Shown: positions 10,857 through 19,811, counted from the first letter of the stretch. The stretch is DNA of 64,000 nt from Bacillus sp. Marseille-Q1617 (GCF_903645295.1 NZ_CAHJXM010000001.1:1-64000), one strand, 5' to 3'. A program made the numbers and translations. The notes: a model not told the origin generated them from the letters alone.

Positions 10857-11339
10857 ATGTTTAGAATAGGACAAGGTTTTGATGTACATCAATTAACAGA
10901 AGGCAGACCATTGATCATGGGCGGAATCACCATTCCATATGAAAAAGGGTTAATGGGACACTCTGATGCTGACGTACTGCTCCATGCGGTTGCGGACGGC
11001 TGCCTTGGCGCGATTGCAGCAGGGGATATCGGAAAGCACTTCCCCGACACAGACCCTGAATTCAAGGATGCGGATTCCGCCAAGCTTCTCAAGCATGTCT
11101 GGATGCTGGTAAAAGACAAAGGCTATGAGCTTGGAAACATCGATTGCACCATCATTGCCCAAAAGCCGAAAATGGCCCCATACATCGATGAAATGAGAGC
11201 GCGGATCGCAGAACTCCTCGAAGCCGACATCTCTCAGGTCAACGTCAAAGCCACAACCTCAGAAAAACTCGGCTTCACCGGCCGGGGAGAAGGGATCGCC
11301 GCCCAGACAACGGTACTAATCCAAAAGAAAGGCGTTTAA
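10857..11339 (+). CDS. ispF: 2-C-methyl-D-erythritol 2,4-cyclodiphosphate synthase
   Basis: IspF cyclizes CDP-ME 2-phosphate with loss of CMP in the MEP pathway. The 160-residue trimer subunit has the metal ligands in GFDVHQL (D9, H11) and [11 protein letters not shown], the family motif [13 protein letters not shown], and the CDP-binding [14 protein letters not shown] near the C terminus. ATG 10857 (MFRIGQGFD) follows GGAGGG. A GTG five codons upstream would overlap ispD and is less likely. Confidence 0.96.
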   Translation: MFRIGQGFDVHQLTEGRPLIMGGITIPYEKGLMGHSDADVLLHAVADGCLGAIAAGDIGKHFPDTDPEFKDADSAKLLKHVWMLVKDKGYELGNIDCTIIAQKPKMAPYIDEMRARIAELLEADISQVNVKATTSEKLGFTGRGEGIAAQTTVLIQKKGV

Positions 11340-11423
11340 CTCAGGTGGTAATGTAATGCTTTTTTAGATGTACCGTTTTTTTATAGAAGGTTTAGAAAAG
11401 GGATTAATGATTCCACCACTAAG

Positions 11424-11549
11424 TTGATTGGAGCGGAAGGCACTCGACTCCTGCGGGATGCGTGGGACAGGTGAGACCCCGCAGGAGCGAAGCGACGAGG
11501 AGGCTCACCGCCCACCCCGCGGAAAGCGAGTGCCTTACGTGGAAATCAA
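11424..11549 (+). repeat. Family A structured repeat, copy 2
   Basis: A 126-bp element bounded by TTGATT (11424) and AATCAA (11549). Outer stem: GGCACTCG (11439-11446) with CGAGTGCC (11527-11534). Two inner stems interleave: CTCCTGCGGG (11448-11457) with CCCGCAGGAG (11478-11487), and GGTGAG (11470-11475) with CTCACC (11504-11509). The rest of the 11340-11666 spacer shows no gene; a weak TAAAAT at 11620 may belong to a gltX promoter. Confidence 0.87.
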
Positions 11550-11666
11550 CGGACTCATTAAGAAGTCCCCAAAAGAATTAACCACACAAAATCCGCTTTA
11601 TTCCCTCTCACAACGGTGTTAAAATAAGCAGAGGATTCAAGCACGTATCTTAAGGAGGAAACAATC

Positions 11667-13124
11667 ATGACAAACGAAGTTCGTGTACGTTATGCCCCAA
11701 GTCCAACGGGACATTTACATATCGGTAACGCAAGAACAGCCCTATTCAACTATCTATTTGCAAGAAGCGTAAACGGTAAATTCATCATCCGTATTGAAGA
11801 TACAGATAAAAAGAGAAACATTGAAGGCGGCGAAGAAAGCCAGCTGAAATACCTTCAATGGCTTGGCGTCGATTGGGACGAGAGTGTGGATAAGCCGGGA
11901 GAATACGGACCTTATCGCCAATCTGAACGTAACCATATCTATGAGCAGTATTTGAACGAGCTGTTAGAAAGCGGACAGGCCTATAAGTGCTATTGCACCG
12001 AAGAAGAGCTTGAAGCGGAGCGTGAGGCTCAGACGGCTGCCGGTCAGATGCCGCGCTATTCAGGCAAATGCCGCAATTTGACGAAGGAAGACCAAGAGCG
12101 CCTGGCTGCAGAAGGCCGCCAGCCAAGCATCCGTTTCAGAGTGCCTGCAGGCAAAGTGTATTCTTTCAATGACATCGTGAAAGAAGATGTTTCTTTCGAA
12201 TCCGATGGAATCGGCGATTTCGTTATTGCGAAGAAGGACGGAACACCTACGTATAACTTTGCGGTAGCGGTCGATGATTACTTGATGAAGATCTCCCACG
12301 TCCTGCGCGGGGAAGATCATATCTCGAATACGCCGAAGCAGTTGATGATCTTTGAAGCACTTGGATGGGAAGCACCTGTATACGGTCATATGACACTGAT
12401 CGTCAATGAAAGCCGTAAGAAGCTGAGCAAGCGTGATGAAAGCATCATTCAATTCATCGAGCAATACGAAGCCCTTGGTTATCTGCCTGAAGCATTATTC
12501 AACTTCATTGCGTTATTAGGCTGGTCTCCTAAAGGAGAAGAAGAGCTGTTCTCAAGAGAAGAATTCATCGAAATCTTTGATCCTGAACGATTATCCACTT
12601 CTTCTGCTCTTTTCGATAACCAGAAGCTGACGTGGATGAACAATCAATACATGAAGAATCTTGAGCTCGACCAAGTAGTGGACCTTTCGCTTCCTCATCT
12701 GGTCAAGGCCGGCAAACTGGAAGAACCGATGACAGATGAAAAGCGTGAATGGGCAAAAGACGTCATTTCCCTTTATCAGGAACAAATGAGCTTTGGAGCA
12801 GAAATCGTAGAACTCTCTGAAATGTTCTTCAAGACGGACCTTGACTATGATGCTGATGCAAAAGCGGTATTGGATGAAGAGCAGGTGCCGGAAGTACTTC
12901 AGGCGTTCCTGGAAGAGATCGATGCGCTTGAAAACTACGAAGCGGCTGAAATCAAAAAATCAATCAAAGCTGTTCAAAAGTCGACTGGCCATAAAGGGAA
13001 GAAGCTGTTCATGCCGATCCGTGCAGCGGTTACCGGACAGACACATGGACCTGAATTGCCGAATGCGATCGAGCTTTTAGGGAAAGATAAAGTAAAGCAC
13101 CGTCTTCAGAGTCTTTTAGGTTAA
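11667..13124 (+). CDS. gltX: Glutamyl-tRNA synthetase
   Basis: GltX charges tRNA with glutamate. In Bacillus it is non-discriminating and also loads tRNA-Gln for later amidation. The 485-residue product is a class I synthetase: HIGH-type motif [11 protein letters not shown] near residues 12-22, KMSKS-type loop KLSKR near 252-256, and a helical anticodon-binding C-terminal domain. ATG 11667 follows AAGGAGG. It lies upstream of the cysteine T-box, as in B. subtilis, so some cysES transcription may come from read-through. Confidence 0.97.
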   Translation: MTNEVRVRYAPSPTGHLHIGNARTALFNYLFARSVNGKFIIRIEDTDKKRNIEGGEESQLKYLQWLGVDWDESVDKPGEYGPYRQSERNHIYEQYLNELLESGQAYKCYCTEEELEAEREAQTAAGQMPRYSGKCRNLTKEDQERLAAEGRQPSIRFRVPAGKVYSFNDIVKEDVSFESDGIGDFVIAKKDGTPTYNFAVAVDDYLMKISHVLRGEDHISNTPKQLMIFEALGWEAPVYGHMTLIVNESRKKLSKRDESIIQFIEQYEALGYLPEALFNFIALLGWSPKGEEELFSREEFIEIFDPERLSTSSALFDNQKLTWMNNQYMKNLELDQVVDLSLPHLVKAGKLEEPMTDEKREWAKDVISLYQEQMSFGAEIVELSEMFFKTDLDYDADAKAVLDEEQVPEVLQAFLEEIDALENYEAAEIKKSIKAVQKSTGHKGKKLFMPIRAAVTGQTHGPELPNAIELLGKDKVKHRLQSLLG

Positions 13125-13170
13125 CATTTTCGAATAAATGTAATATAGTAAGAGTACCAATTCATTCATA

Positions 13171-13411
13171 TTGATCGCGTTGATGAGGAGAAGTAAGAAA
13201 AGGACGCTTATTAGAGAGAACCATCACCGGCTGAAAGTGGTTTAAGCCTCTCCATTTCTGAAATGCACCTCAGAGCCCGTTACTGAAATAAGTAGGTAAT
13301 GGCGGTTTCCTGCCGTTAACAGGTCGAGGTGGAGAAGAAAGATTCTTCTCAATCAGAGTGGAACCGCGCTGCCTATGCGTCTCTGTCATGATGATGACAG
13401 GGGCGTTTTTT
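13171..13411 (+). promoter_or_regulatory. T-box riboswitch, cysteine-specific
   Basis: This leader senses uncharged tRNA-Cys and lets transcription continue into cysE-cysS. The T-box core AGAGTGGAACCGCG is at 13355-13368. A terminator hairpin (GCGTCTCTGTCA with TGACAGGGGCGT, then T6) spans 13377-13411. The specifier loop around 13258-13270 offers TGC (13264-13266), a cysteine codon, which fits the genes downstream. The 5' boundary of stem I is approximate. Confidence 0.92.
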
Positions 13412-13441
13412 ATTTTCCATGAAAGTATAACTTGAATTTAA

Positions 13442-13562
13442 TGGCCAGCTTCAGCGCTTAGCCCCTCAAGACGTTTCGGTCCGCCGGGTGGAGTCAAAAA
13501 ACGACTTCACTGGTCGGCCCAAGAGCGTTGGTCGGGGCTGAACAAGGCGCTTACGCTTTTCT
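13442..13562 (+). repeat. Family C hairpin repeat, copy 2
   Basis: A 121-bp copy of the element at 7158-7277, with the same CCAGCT start, apical GAGTC-AAAAAAC-GACTTC stem-loop and GCTTTTCT end. It lies between the T-box terminator and cysE, and its end is six bases before the AGGAGGGGAG of cysE, again joining the gene's 5' UTR. Confidence 0.85.
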
Positions 13563-13579
13563 AGATAGGAGGGGAGAAG

Positions 13580-14230
13580 ATGTTTAAGACATTCAAAGAA
13601 GATATAGATGTTGTATTTGAGCAGGATCCGGCTGCCAGGAGTTACGTTGAAGTAATTCTGACCTATTCGGGGCTTCACGCTATCTGGTCCCACCGGATCG
13701 CCCATGCGTTTTTTAAACGCAAGTTCTTTTTTCTGGCACGCTTGATATCCCAGATCAGCCGTTTCTTCACTGGGATTGAAATTCATCCCGGGGCGAAGAT
13801 CGGACGCCGTTTCTTCATTGACCATGGTATGGGTGTGGTGATTGGGGAAACATGTGAGATAGGGGATAACGTGACGATCTTCCAAGGGGTAACCTTGGGC
13901 GGGACCGGCAAGGAGAAAGGGAAGCGGCATCCGACCATCCATGATAACGCGCTGATTGCAACAGGTGCCAAGGTATTGGGATCCATTGTAGTTGGAGAAA
14001 ATTCTAAAGTTGGTGCCGGATCTGTCGTACTGAAGAATGTGCCCCCAAATTCTACTGTGGTCGGCATTCCCGGCCGAATTGTGATAAGGGACGGAGTAAA
14101 GGTGCAGAAAGATTTGAATCACAGCAACCTGCCCGATCCAGTATATGATCGAATGAAACAAATGCAGGAAGAAATCGATGAACTGAAAACACTACTGAAG
14201 GATCAAGAGGGAAGGAGTCGATCATTGTGA
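13580..14230 (+). CDS. cysE: Serine O-acetyltransferase
   Basis: CysE makes O-acetylserine from serine and acetyl-CoA, the first committed step of cysteine synthesis. The 216-residue product has a short helical N-terminal domain and a left-handed beta-helix of hexapeptide repeats from about residue 70. It carries the catalytic [12 protein letters not shown] block near 81-92 and the GGTGK acetyl-CoA segment. It is shorter than enterobacterial CysE, as usual in Firmicutes. The stop overlaps the cysS GTG start by four bases. The T-box upstream ties expression to cysteine supply. Confidence 0.95.
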   Translation: MFKTFKEDIDVVFEQDPAARSYVEVILTYSGLHAIWSHRIAHAFFKRKFFFLARLISQISRFFTGIEIHPGAKIGRRFFIDHGMGVVIGETCEIGDNVTIFQGVTLGGTGKEKGKRHPTIHDNALIATGAKVLGSIVVGENSKVGAGSVVLKNVPPNSTVVGIPGRIVIRDGVKVQKDLNHSNLPDPVYDRMKQMQEEIDELKTLLKDQEGRSRSL

Positions 14231-15630
14231 CGATTCGTTTATACAATACGTTAACAAGAAAGAAAGAGGAATTTCAGCCGCTGGAAGAGGGTAAAGTGAA
14301 AATGTATGTGTGCGGCCCGACCGTATATAATTACATTCATATCGGGAATGCGCGTCCGCCGATTGTTTTTGATACCGTAAGGCGCTATCTGGAATATAGG
14401 GGATATGATGTACAATATGTATCGAATTTTACAGATGTTGACGACAAATTGATCAAAGCAGCGAATGAACTGGGTGAAGAGGTTCCGACAATCGCCAAGC
14501 GCTTTATCGAAGCCTATTTTGAGGACACGGGGGCACTCGGATGCAAAAAAGCCGATATCCACCCGACCGTAACGGAGAACATCGATACGATTATCGATTT
14601 CATATCCGCACTTGTTGAAAAAGGATATGCGTATGAGTCCAAGGGCGATGTATATTACCGTACCAGAAAATTCGAAGGGTACGGCAAGCTGTCCCATCAG
14701 CCGATCGACGAACTCAAAGCGGGGGCGCGTATCGATGTAGGCGATAAAAAAGAAGATGCTCTTGATTTTGTCCTATGGAAAGCGGCCAAGGAAGGGGAAA
14801 TCTCCTGGGCCAGTCCATGGGGGGAAGGACGTCCGGGCTGGCATATCGAATGCTCGGCGATGGCAAAGCGTTATCTTGGCGACAGCATCGATATCCATGC
14901 AGGAGGACAGGATCTCGCTTTCCCTCACCATGAAAATGAAATCGCACAGTCGGAAGCTCTGTCTGGCAAGACTTTCGCCAAGTACTGGATGCACAACGGC
15001 TACATCAATATCGATAATGAAAAAATGTCTAAATCACTGGGTAATTTCGTATTGGTACATGACATCATCAAGGAGCAGGATCCGCAGGTTCTCCGTTTCT
15101 TCATGCTGTCCGTGCATTACCGCCATCCGATCAATTACAATCTCGAACTCCTGCAAAATGCCGGGACCGCCCTTGACCGGATCAAGACGGCTTATGAAAA
15201 CCTTAAACACCGCAAGGAATCGAGTTCAGACCTTACGGATCACAATCAGGAATGGCTTGATAAGGTAGCGGGGTTAAAAGAACAGTTCATCTCTGAAATG
15301 GATGATGATTTCAACACGGCAAACGGTATTTCAGTCCTGTTTGAGCTATCAAAGCAGGCGAATTATTATCTGATGGAGAAAAACACGGCTGTTGAGGTCA
15401 TCGATTCTTTCCTTCACCAATTCGAAGATTTCTTTGAGGTGCTGGGACTCAGCCTGCAAGCGGAAACCGAGCTCCTCGATGAGGAAGTGGAAGAGTTGAT
15501 TGAAAAACGCATCCAGGCACGTAAAGACCGGAACTTCCAGCTGGCGGATGAAATTCGCGACAGGTTGAAAGACATGAATATCATTTTAGAAGACACACCG
15601 CAGGGCACCCGCTGGAAGAGAGGGTCCTGA
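14227..15630 (+). CDS. cysS: Cysteinyl-tRNA synthetase
   Basis: CysS charges tRNA-Cys. The 467-residue class I enzyme has the zinc-ligand cysteine C29 in YVCGPT, the HIGN motif in [10 protein letters not shown] near 36-45, further zinc ligands in HIECSAMA near 205-212 and HHENE near 236, and KMSKS near 266-270. The GTG start overlaps the cysE stop (GTGA), implying coupling. It is co-regulated with cysE by the cysteine T-box. The next gene begins within the stop codon. Confidence 0.96.
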   Translation: MTIRLYNTLTRKKEEFQPLEEGKVKMYVCGPTVYNYIHIGNARPPIVFDTVRRYLEYRGYDVQYVSNFTDVDDKLIKAANELGEEVPTIAKRFIEAYFEDTGALGCKKADIHPTVTENIDTIIDFISALVEKGYAYESKGDVYYRTRKFEGYGKLSHQPIDELKAGARIDVGDKKEDALDFVLWKAAKEGEISWASPWGEGRPGWHIECSAMAKRYLGDSIDIHAGGQDLAFPHHENEIAQSEALSGKTFAKYWMHNGYINIDNEKMSKSLGNFVLVHDIIKEQDPQVLRFFMLSVHYRHPINYNLELLQNAGTALDRIKTAYENLKHRKESSSDLTDHNQEWLDKVAGLKEQFISEMDDDFNTANGISVLFELSKQANYYLMEKNTAVEVIDSFLHQFEDFFEVLGLSLQAETELLDEEVEELIEKRIQARKDRNFQLADEIRDRLKDMNIILEDTPQGTRWKRGS

Positions 15631-16043
15631 TGATATACGGAACAAATGAACAAATCGATGCGAAACAAATAAATGCGCTTGCCCTTGCGTATATGGGAGA
15701 TGCCGTCTATGAAACATATGTACGGCAGCTCCTGTTGACAAAAGGGAAAATAAAGCCGAACCAGCTTCACCGCGCCGCAACCAATTATGTGTCTGCGAAG
15801 GCCCAGGCTGCGTCATTGAAGAAACTGTTTGATGAAGATCTGCTGAGTGAGGAAGAAATCAATATCGTCAAGCGCGGACGCAATGCGAAATCTGGAAGCG
15901 TCCCAAAAAATACCGATGTACAGACGTATAATCACAGCACCGCTTTTGAAGCGCTGATCGGGTATTTATTCTTACTGAACAGGACTGAGCGGCTGGAAGA
16001 GCTGATCACCATCATATTCGAACAGAAAGGAAAGGAGGAGTAA
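15630..16043 (+). CDS. mrnC: Mini-ribonuclease 3
   Basis: MrnC is a dimeric RNase III catalytic domain without the RNA-binding domain; it trims the ends of 23S rRNA precursor. The 137-residue product has the family motif [16 protein letters not shown] with its catalytic acidic residue near 22, [19 protein letters not shown], and the [14 protein letters not shown] helix with its catalytic glutamate. ATG overlaps the cysS stop by one base (TGATG). It sits next to rlmB, another 23S rRNA enzyme. Confidence 0.95.
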   Translation: MIYGTNEQIDAKQINALALAYMGDAVYETYVRQLLLTKGKIKPNQLHRAATNYVSAKAQAASLKKLFDEDLLSEEEINIVKRGRNAKSGSVPKNTDVQTYNHSTAFEALIGYLFLLNRTERLEELITIIFEQKGKEE

Positions 16044-16046
16044 GCG

Positions 16047-16790
16047 ATGAGCAAAGATTTTATCGGTGGTAGAAACCCCGTCATCGAAGCACTGAAGTCG
16101 GGGAGGGAAATTAATAAGATCTGGATTGCCGAAGGTTCCCAGAAGGGGTCGATCCAGCAGGTCCTCGGCCTCGCGAAAGAAGCGGGCGTGATGGTCCAAT
16201 ACGTACCAAAAAAGAAAATCGAACAGATGGTAGCAGAGAACCATCAGGGAGTGGTTGCTTCGGTGGCTGCTTATAAATATGCAGAGATCGATGATATTTT
16301 CGATAAGGCTGCACAGAAAGGGGAGGATCCGTTCGTTCTCATCCTGGACGAGCTTGAAGACCCTCATAACCTTGGATCCATCATGAGAACAGCCGATGCA
16401 ACGGGTGCTCACGGGATCATCATTCCAAAACGCAGAGCGGTTGGATTGACCTCCACCGTAGCGAAAGCTTCGACAGGGGCGATCGAACATATCCCTGTAG
16501 CACGTGTCACAAACCTATCGAGAGCGGTGGACGAGCTGAAGGAACGCGGCGTATGGGTTGCCGGGACGGATGCAAAAGGGAAGCAGGACTACAGGCAGCT
16601 TGATGGGACCCTGCCGATCGGACTCATTATCGGAAGTGAAGGAAAGGGTATGAGCCGTATCCTTCGGGATAAGTGCGATTTTCTTGTTCAGCTTCCGATG
16701 GCAGGCCATGTCACTTCATTGAATGCTTCGGTGGCAGCCAGTATCTTAATGTATGAGGTTTACCGGAATCGCCATCCGCTGGGAGAATAG
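16047..16790 (+). CDS. rlmB: 23S rRNA (guanosine-2'-O-)-methyltransferase RlmB
   Basis: A SpoU-family enzyme that 2'-O-methylates the guanosine equivalent to E. coli G2251 in the peptidyl-transferase P loop, using SAM. The 247-residue product has an N-terminal L7Ae-like substrate-binding domain (FIGGRNPVIEALKSG) and a C-terminal SPOUT knot with motif 1 LDELEDPHNLGSIMRTADA, motif 2 IGSEGKGMSR and motif 3 LPMAGHVTSLNASVAASI. The assignment rests on family and synteny. ATG 16047 follows AAAGGAGGAG, three bases after mrnC. Confidence 0.92.
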   Translation: MSKDFIGGRNPVIEALKSGREINKIWIAEGSQKGSIQQVLGLAKEAGVMVQYVPKKKIEQMVAENHQGVVASVAAYKYAEIDDIFDKAAQKGEDPFVLILDELEDPHNLGSIMRTADATGAHGIIIPKRRAVGLTSTVAKASTGAIEHIPVARVTNLSRAVDELKERGVWVAGTDAKGKQDYRQLDGTLPIGLIIGSEGKGMSRILRDKCDFLVQLPMAGHVTSLNASVAASILMYEVYRNRHPLGE

Positions 16791-16796
16791 GACAAA

Positions 16797-17303
16797 ATGG
16801 ATATTCTCCTCGTGGATGGATATAACATCATAGGTGCCTGGCCGGAGCTGAATGAGTTAAAGTTAAAGGATTTAGCAGCGGCTCGGGACCGGCTTGTCGA
16901 GCAGATGGCCGAATATCAGGGATATACCGGTTACCGGGTCATCGTGGTCTTCGATGCGTACTATGTGCAGGGGATCGCGCGCAAATACAATAATTATAAG
17001 GTGGAAGTATTATTTACAAGAGAAAATGAAACAGCGGATGAACGGATCGAGAAGCTCGCCATCGAGCTCAGTAACATTAAGACCCAAATCCATGTTGCGA
17101 CATCTGATTTCACTGAACAGTGGGCGATTTTCGGGCAGGGGGCTCTACGAAAATCCGCCAGGGAACTTTTAACAGAAATAAAAGTGATTGAAAAAAAGAT
17201 TGAGAGAAAAGTCCGCTCATCTACTGATAACAAGCCATCTTCGAAGATTCAGTTATCGGATGAAGTTGCTGAAATTTTCGAAAAATGGCGACGTGGTGAA
17301 TGA
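16797..17303 (+). CDS. rae1: Ribosome-dependent endoribonuclease Rae1 (YacP, NYN/PIN-like)
   Basis: Rae1, formerly YacP, enters the ribosomal A site and cleaves certain mRNAs during translation in B. subtilis. The 168-residue product begins with the NYN/PIN nuclease signature ILLVDGYNIIGAWPEL, then DRLVEQMAEYQGYTGYRV with conserved acidic residues, VFDAYYV, and FTRENETADERIEKL. ATG 16797 lies six bases after the rlmB stop, in the same operon. Its position between rlmB and sigH is conserved in Bacillus. Confidence 0.9.
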   Translation: MDILLVDGYNIIGAWPELNELKLKDLAAARDRLVEQMAEYQGYTGYRVIVVFDAYYVQGIARKYNNYKVEVLFTRENETADERIEKLAIELSNIKTQIHVATSDFTEQWAIFGQGALRKSARELLTEIKVIEKKIERKVRSSTDNKPSSKIQLSDEVAEIFEKWRRGE

Positions 17304-17310
17304 TGAGCGG

Positions 17311-17340
17311 TTGACGATTGAATTTTCTGTAATGTATAAT
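17311..17340 (+). promoter_or_regulatory. Promoter of sigH
   Basis: TTGACG (17311-17316) and TATAAT (17335-17340) with an 18-base spacer. In B. subtilis sigH is driven by sigma-A and repressed by AbrB; no AbrB site can be assigned by eye. Confidence 0.75.
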
Positions 17341-17374
17341 ATTTCTATCTATTGTTTTGCGCGGGGGGATGTGT

Positions 17375-18028
17375 GTGAGCAATATCATCAAGAAGGATAC
17401 ATTTACCAGTCAGTTTGAAGGCATGGATGATGAAGAAATAATAGAAGCCGTCCATCTGGGAAATAGTGAAGCGCTGGATTTTCTGATCAAAAAGTATCGG
17501 AATTTTGTGAGGGCGAAAGCCCGCTCGTATTTTCTGATCGGAGCAGATAAAGAGGATATCGTGCAGGAAGGTATGATTGGCCTTTATAAAGCCATCCGTG
17601 ATTATAAAGAGGACAAGCTTACCTCTTTCAAGGCATTTGCCGAACTCTGCATCACGAGGCAGATCATCACGGCGATCAAGACTGCGACCAGACAGAAGCA
17701 TATACCGCTTAATTCATATGTCTCATTGGATAAACCTATCTATGATGACGAATCGGACAGGACGCTGCTCGATGTCATTTCAGGTGCGAAGGTTATGGAT
17801 CCGGAAGAACTGATTATCAATCGTGAAGAATTCGATAACATGGAAGATAAGATGGCCCAGCTGCTTAGCGATCTTGAAAGGAAAGTCCTGGCGCTTTATC
17901 TGGATGGACAATCCTATCAGGAAATCTCGGAAGAATTGAACCGTCATGTAAAATCCATTGATAACGCTTTACAGCGTGTGAAGCGTAAGCTCGAGAGATA
18001 TCTTGAGGTGCGTGAAATAACGATGTAA
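17375..18028 (+). CDS. sigH: RNA polymerase sigma-H factor
   Basis: Sigma-H directs early sporulation and competence transcription. The 217-residue product has region 2 (ALDFLIKKYRNFVRAKARSYF through EDIVQEGMIGLYKAIRD, the core-binding and -10 melting parts) and region 4 (LSDLERKVLALYLDGQSYQE with a helix-turn-helix for the -35). GTG 17375 is chosen because GGGGGG at 17362 is properly spaced and the length matches the 218-residue B. subtilis protein; ATG 17369 is too close to that site. Confidence 0.94.
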   Translation: MSNIIKKDTFTSQFEGMDDEEIIEAVHLGNSEALDFLIKKYRNFVRAKARSYFLIGADKEDIVQEGMIGLYKAIRDYKEDKLTSFKAFAELCITRQIITAIKTATRQKHIPLNSYVSLDKPIYDDESDRTLLDVISGAKVMDPEELIINREEFDNMEDKMAQLLSDLERKVLALYLDGQSYQEISEELNRHVKSIDNALQRVKRKLERYLEVREITM

Positions 18029-18036
18029 TTGTGTTA

Positions 18037-18065
18037 TTGACACAAATTGGTGCCCGTGTTATTTT
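18037..18065 (+). promoter_or_regulatory. Promoter of rpmGB-secE
   Basis: A perfect TTGACA (18037-18042) with TATTTT (18060-18065) 17 bases downstream, 33 bases before the rpmGB start. Confidence 0.72.
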
Positions 18066-18098
18066 TGATAGGACTTACTATGTATATAGGTGAATGAT

Positions 18099-18245
18099 AT
18101 GGCTGCTAAAATAGTACTGGCCTGTTCGGTGTGCGGTTCAAGAAATTATAGTGTTCCAAGTAATCGCAATCAATCGGTGAGGCTGGAGATAAAGAAGTTT
18201 TGTAATACATGCAATGCTCACACCCTACACAAAGAAACAAAATAG
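18099..18245 (+). CDS. rpmGB: 50S ribosomal protein L33, zinc-binding form
   Basis: A 48-residue large-subunit protein. CxxC pairs at residues 9-12 (CSVC) and 36-39 (CNTC) mark the zinc-dependent form, which in Bacillus can be swapped for zinc-free paralogs under zinc limitation. The start ATG follows AGGTGA at 18088. In B. subtilis the rpmG copy next to secE is often damaged; here the frame is intact with both zinc pairs. It precedes secE and nusG, the conserved arrangement. Confidence 0.93.
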   Translation: MAAKIVLACSVCGSRNYSVPSNRNQSVRLEIKKFCNTCNAHTLHKETK

Positions 18246-18293
18246 TTGAGTGAGAAGTCTTGCGTATTGATACAAGTTGGAGGTTACAAAAGG

Positions 18294-18473
18294 ATGGTTA
18301 ATTTCTTTCGCAATGTTGCATCAGAGATGAGAAAGGTCAGCTGGCCAAAACGTAAAGAATTAACACGCTACACAATCACTGTTATCACAACAGTTGTATT
18401 CGTCGCTGTTTTCTTTGCTGTTATCGATTTAGGGATTTCCGAATTGATGCGTTTGATCATCGGTTCTAAATAG
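18294..18473 (+). CDS. secE: Preprotein translocase subunit SecE
   Basis: SecE is the essential clamp subunit of the SecYEG channel. The 59-residue protein has the amphipathic FFRNVASEMRKVSWPKRKEL segment (conserved VSWPxRKEL hinge) and one transmembrane helix from about residue 27 to 50. ATG 18294 follows GGAGG at 18279. Single-helix SecE of this length is normal for Gram-positive bacteria. Its channel partner SecY is encoded at 44.7 kb. Confidence 0.95.
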   Translation: MVNFFRNVASEMRKVSWPKRKELTRYTITVITTVVFVAVFFAVIDLGISELMRLIIGSK

Positions 18474-18488
18474 AAAGATAGAATTAAG

Positions 18489-18519
18489 TTGTATATAACA
18501 TGTCAAAGCATGGTATAAT
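18489..18519 (+). promoter_or_regulatory. Extended -10 promoter upstream of nusG
   Basis: TGGTATAAT (extended -10, TATAAT at 18514-18519) with TTGTAT at 18489-18494, a 19-base spacer. A terminator follows about 20 bases after the predicted start. Confidence 0.6.
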
Positions 18520-18545
18520 GAACATTAATAGAGTACATGACCTTG

Positions 18546-18572
18546 AAGCCCGTTCACTTTTACGGGTTTTTT
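18546..18572 (+). terminator. Intrinsic terminator/attenuator before nusG
   Basis: AAGCCCGT pairs with ACGGGTTT across an 8-base loop, running into T6. It follows the upstream promoter, so it could attenuate nusG as well as end the secE transcript. Confidence 0.85.
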
Positions 18573-18640
18573 CATTTGGAGAAAAAAGTCAAATAGTATT
18601 CTTTAAATAGCGAGGAGGGACGGACGCTAAGTCCTATCAA

Positions 18641-19174
18641 ATGGAGAAGAATTGGTATGTAGTTCATACTTATTCAGGATATGAGAACAAGGTCAAAGCG
18701 AACCTTGAAAAGCGTGTTGAATCAATGGGGATGCAAGACAAGATTTTCCGTGTGCTCGTACCTGAAGAAGAAGAGACAGATATTAAGAACGGTAAGAAAA
18801 AAGTAGTGAAGAAGAAAGTATTCCCAGGCTATGTCATCGTTGAAATCGTCATGACAGATGACTCCTGGTATGTTGTCCGTAACACCCCGGGAGTGACAGG
18901 TTTCGTCGGTTCAACCGGATCGGGATCAAAACCTACACCGCTGCTGCCTGAAGAAGTGACGTATCTTCTGAAACAAATGGGCATGTCCGATAAGAAGATA
19001 GAAATAGATTTCGAATTGGGCGAGACGGTAAAGGTGAACGAAGGGCCGTTTGCTAACTTCACAGGCACAATCGAAGAAATCGATTCTGCCAAATCGAAAG
19101 TCAAAGTGCATGTGAATATGTTCGGCAGGGATACCCCGGTAGAACTTGATTTCTCTCAAATTGATAAATTATAA
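18641..19174 (+). CDS. nusG: Transcription termination/antitermination factor NusG
   Basis: NusG binds the RNA polymerase clamp and affects pausing, intrinsic termination and coupling to translation. The 177-residue product has the NGN domain (KNWYVVHTYSGYENKVKANL, KVFPGYVIVEI, VRNTPGVTGFVG) and a C-terminal KOW domain (GETVKVNEGPFANFTGTIEEID). The start is fixed by the family terminus MEKNWYVV. The nearest strong ribosome binding site, AGGAGGG at 18613, is about 22 bases away; a small GGAC/GTCC hairpin between them would shorten the distance. Confidence 0.97.
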   Translation: MEKNWYVVHTYSGYENKVKANLEKRVESMGMQDKIFRVLVPEEEETDIKNGKKKVVKKKVFPGYVIVEIVMTDDSWYVVRNTPGVTGFVGSTGSGSKPTPLLPEEVTYLLKQMGMSDKKIEIDFELGETVKVNEGPFANFTGTIEEIDSAKSKVKVHVNMFGRDTPVELDFSQIDKL

Positions 19175-19185
19175 TGGAAAAGAAC

Positions 19186-19214
19186 TTGAAATCACTCAAA
19201 AAAAGTGATAATAT
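19186..19214 (+). promoter_or_regulatory. Promoter of rplK-rplA
   Basis: TTGAAA (19186-19191) and extended -10 TGATAATAT (TAATAT at 19209-19214), 17-base spacer. The same extended -10 occurs at the ybxF promoter (29995-30003). Confidence 0.7.
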
Positions 19215-19262
19215 TTCATAAGTCAGTGCGTCTCGACAAGAGATACTGAAACTAATAAACGT

Positions 19263-19288
19263 TCTTTATGTTGATAAAGACATTTTTT
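19263..19288 (+). terminator. Terminator-like hairpin in the rplK leader
   Basis: TCTTTAT-GTTG-ATAAAGA (7 perfect pairs) followed by CA and T6. It lies downstream of the rplK promoter, so it may attenuate the operon. The stem is AT-rich and weak alone. Confidence 0.6.
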
Positions 19289-19296
19289 ACATTTGA

Positions 19297-19324
19297 GTGG
19301 GAGGGTGAAAAGCCCAATAACCAC
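19297..19324 (+). promoter_or_regulatory. Ribosomal protein L1 binding site mimic, before rplK
   Basis: GTGG (19297-19300) pairs with CCAC (19321-19324), enclosing an asymmetric loop GA / AATAA and an inner GGG...CCC stem. This matches the 23S rRNA L1-binding helix (GGUGGGAGG ... GAAAUACCACC). L1 would bind here and repress translation of rplK-rplA. Confidence 0.8.
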
Positions 19325-19350
19325 ATCACGGACTTAAGGAGGTGTGTCTC

Positions 19351-19776
19351 GTGGCTAAAAAAGTTATCAAAATGGTTAAATTGCAGATTCCTGCAGGTAA
19401 AGCTAATCCAGCTCCACCGGTTGGTCCTGCATTAGGTCAAGCAGGTGTTAACATCATGGGATTCTGTAAGGAATTCAATGCACGTACAGCAGATCAAGCT
19501 GGCTTAATCATTCCTGTTGAAATTACGGTATTTGAAGACCGTTCATTTACATTCATCACAAAAACTCCACCTGCTGCTGTTCTACTTAAGAAAGCGGCTG
19601 GTATCGAGTCTGGTTCAGGCGAACCTAACAGCAAAAAAGTGGCAACACTTAAACGCGATAAAGTACGTGAAATTGCTGAAACAAAAATGCCTGACTTAAA
19701 TGCAGCTAGCGTTGAATCAGCTATGCGCATGGTAGAAGGAACTGCGCGCAGCATGGGTATCGTCATCGAAGACTAA
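19351..19776 (+). CDS. rplK: 50S ribosomal protein L11
   Basis: L11 forms the stalk base of the large subunit with its 23S rRNA site, where thiostrepton acts and (p)ppGpp synthesis is triggered. The 141-residue product has the proline-rich N-terminal [25 protein letters not shown] and the C-terminal RNA-binding [14 protein letters not shown] 19351 follows AAGGAGGTG and gives the standard MAKKVIK terminus. Upstream lie a promoter, a hairpin and an L1 site. Confidence 0.97.
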   Translation: MAKKVIKMVKLQIPAGKANPAPPVGPALGQAGVNIMGFCKEFNARTADQAGLIIPVEITVFEDRSFTFITKTPPAAVLLKKAAGIESGSGEPNSKKVATLKRDKVREIAETKMPDLNAASVESAMRMVEGTARSMGIVIED

Positions 19777-19811
19777 TCCAGCTTCGCTTATTTGAATGTT
19801 CCTGTTGAACG

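Noticed and set aside
13466..14161. 231-codon minus-strand frame over the family C repeat and cysE
   Set aside because: Antisense to cysE, which has clear family motifs; the frame is a by-product of cysE codon use.
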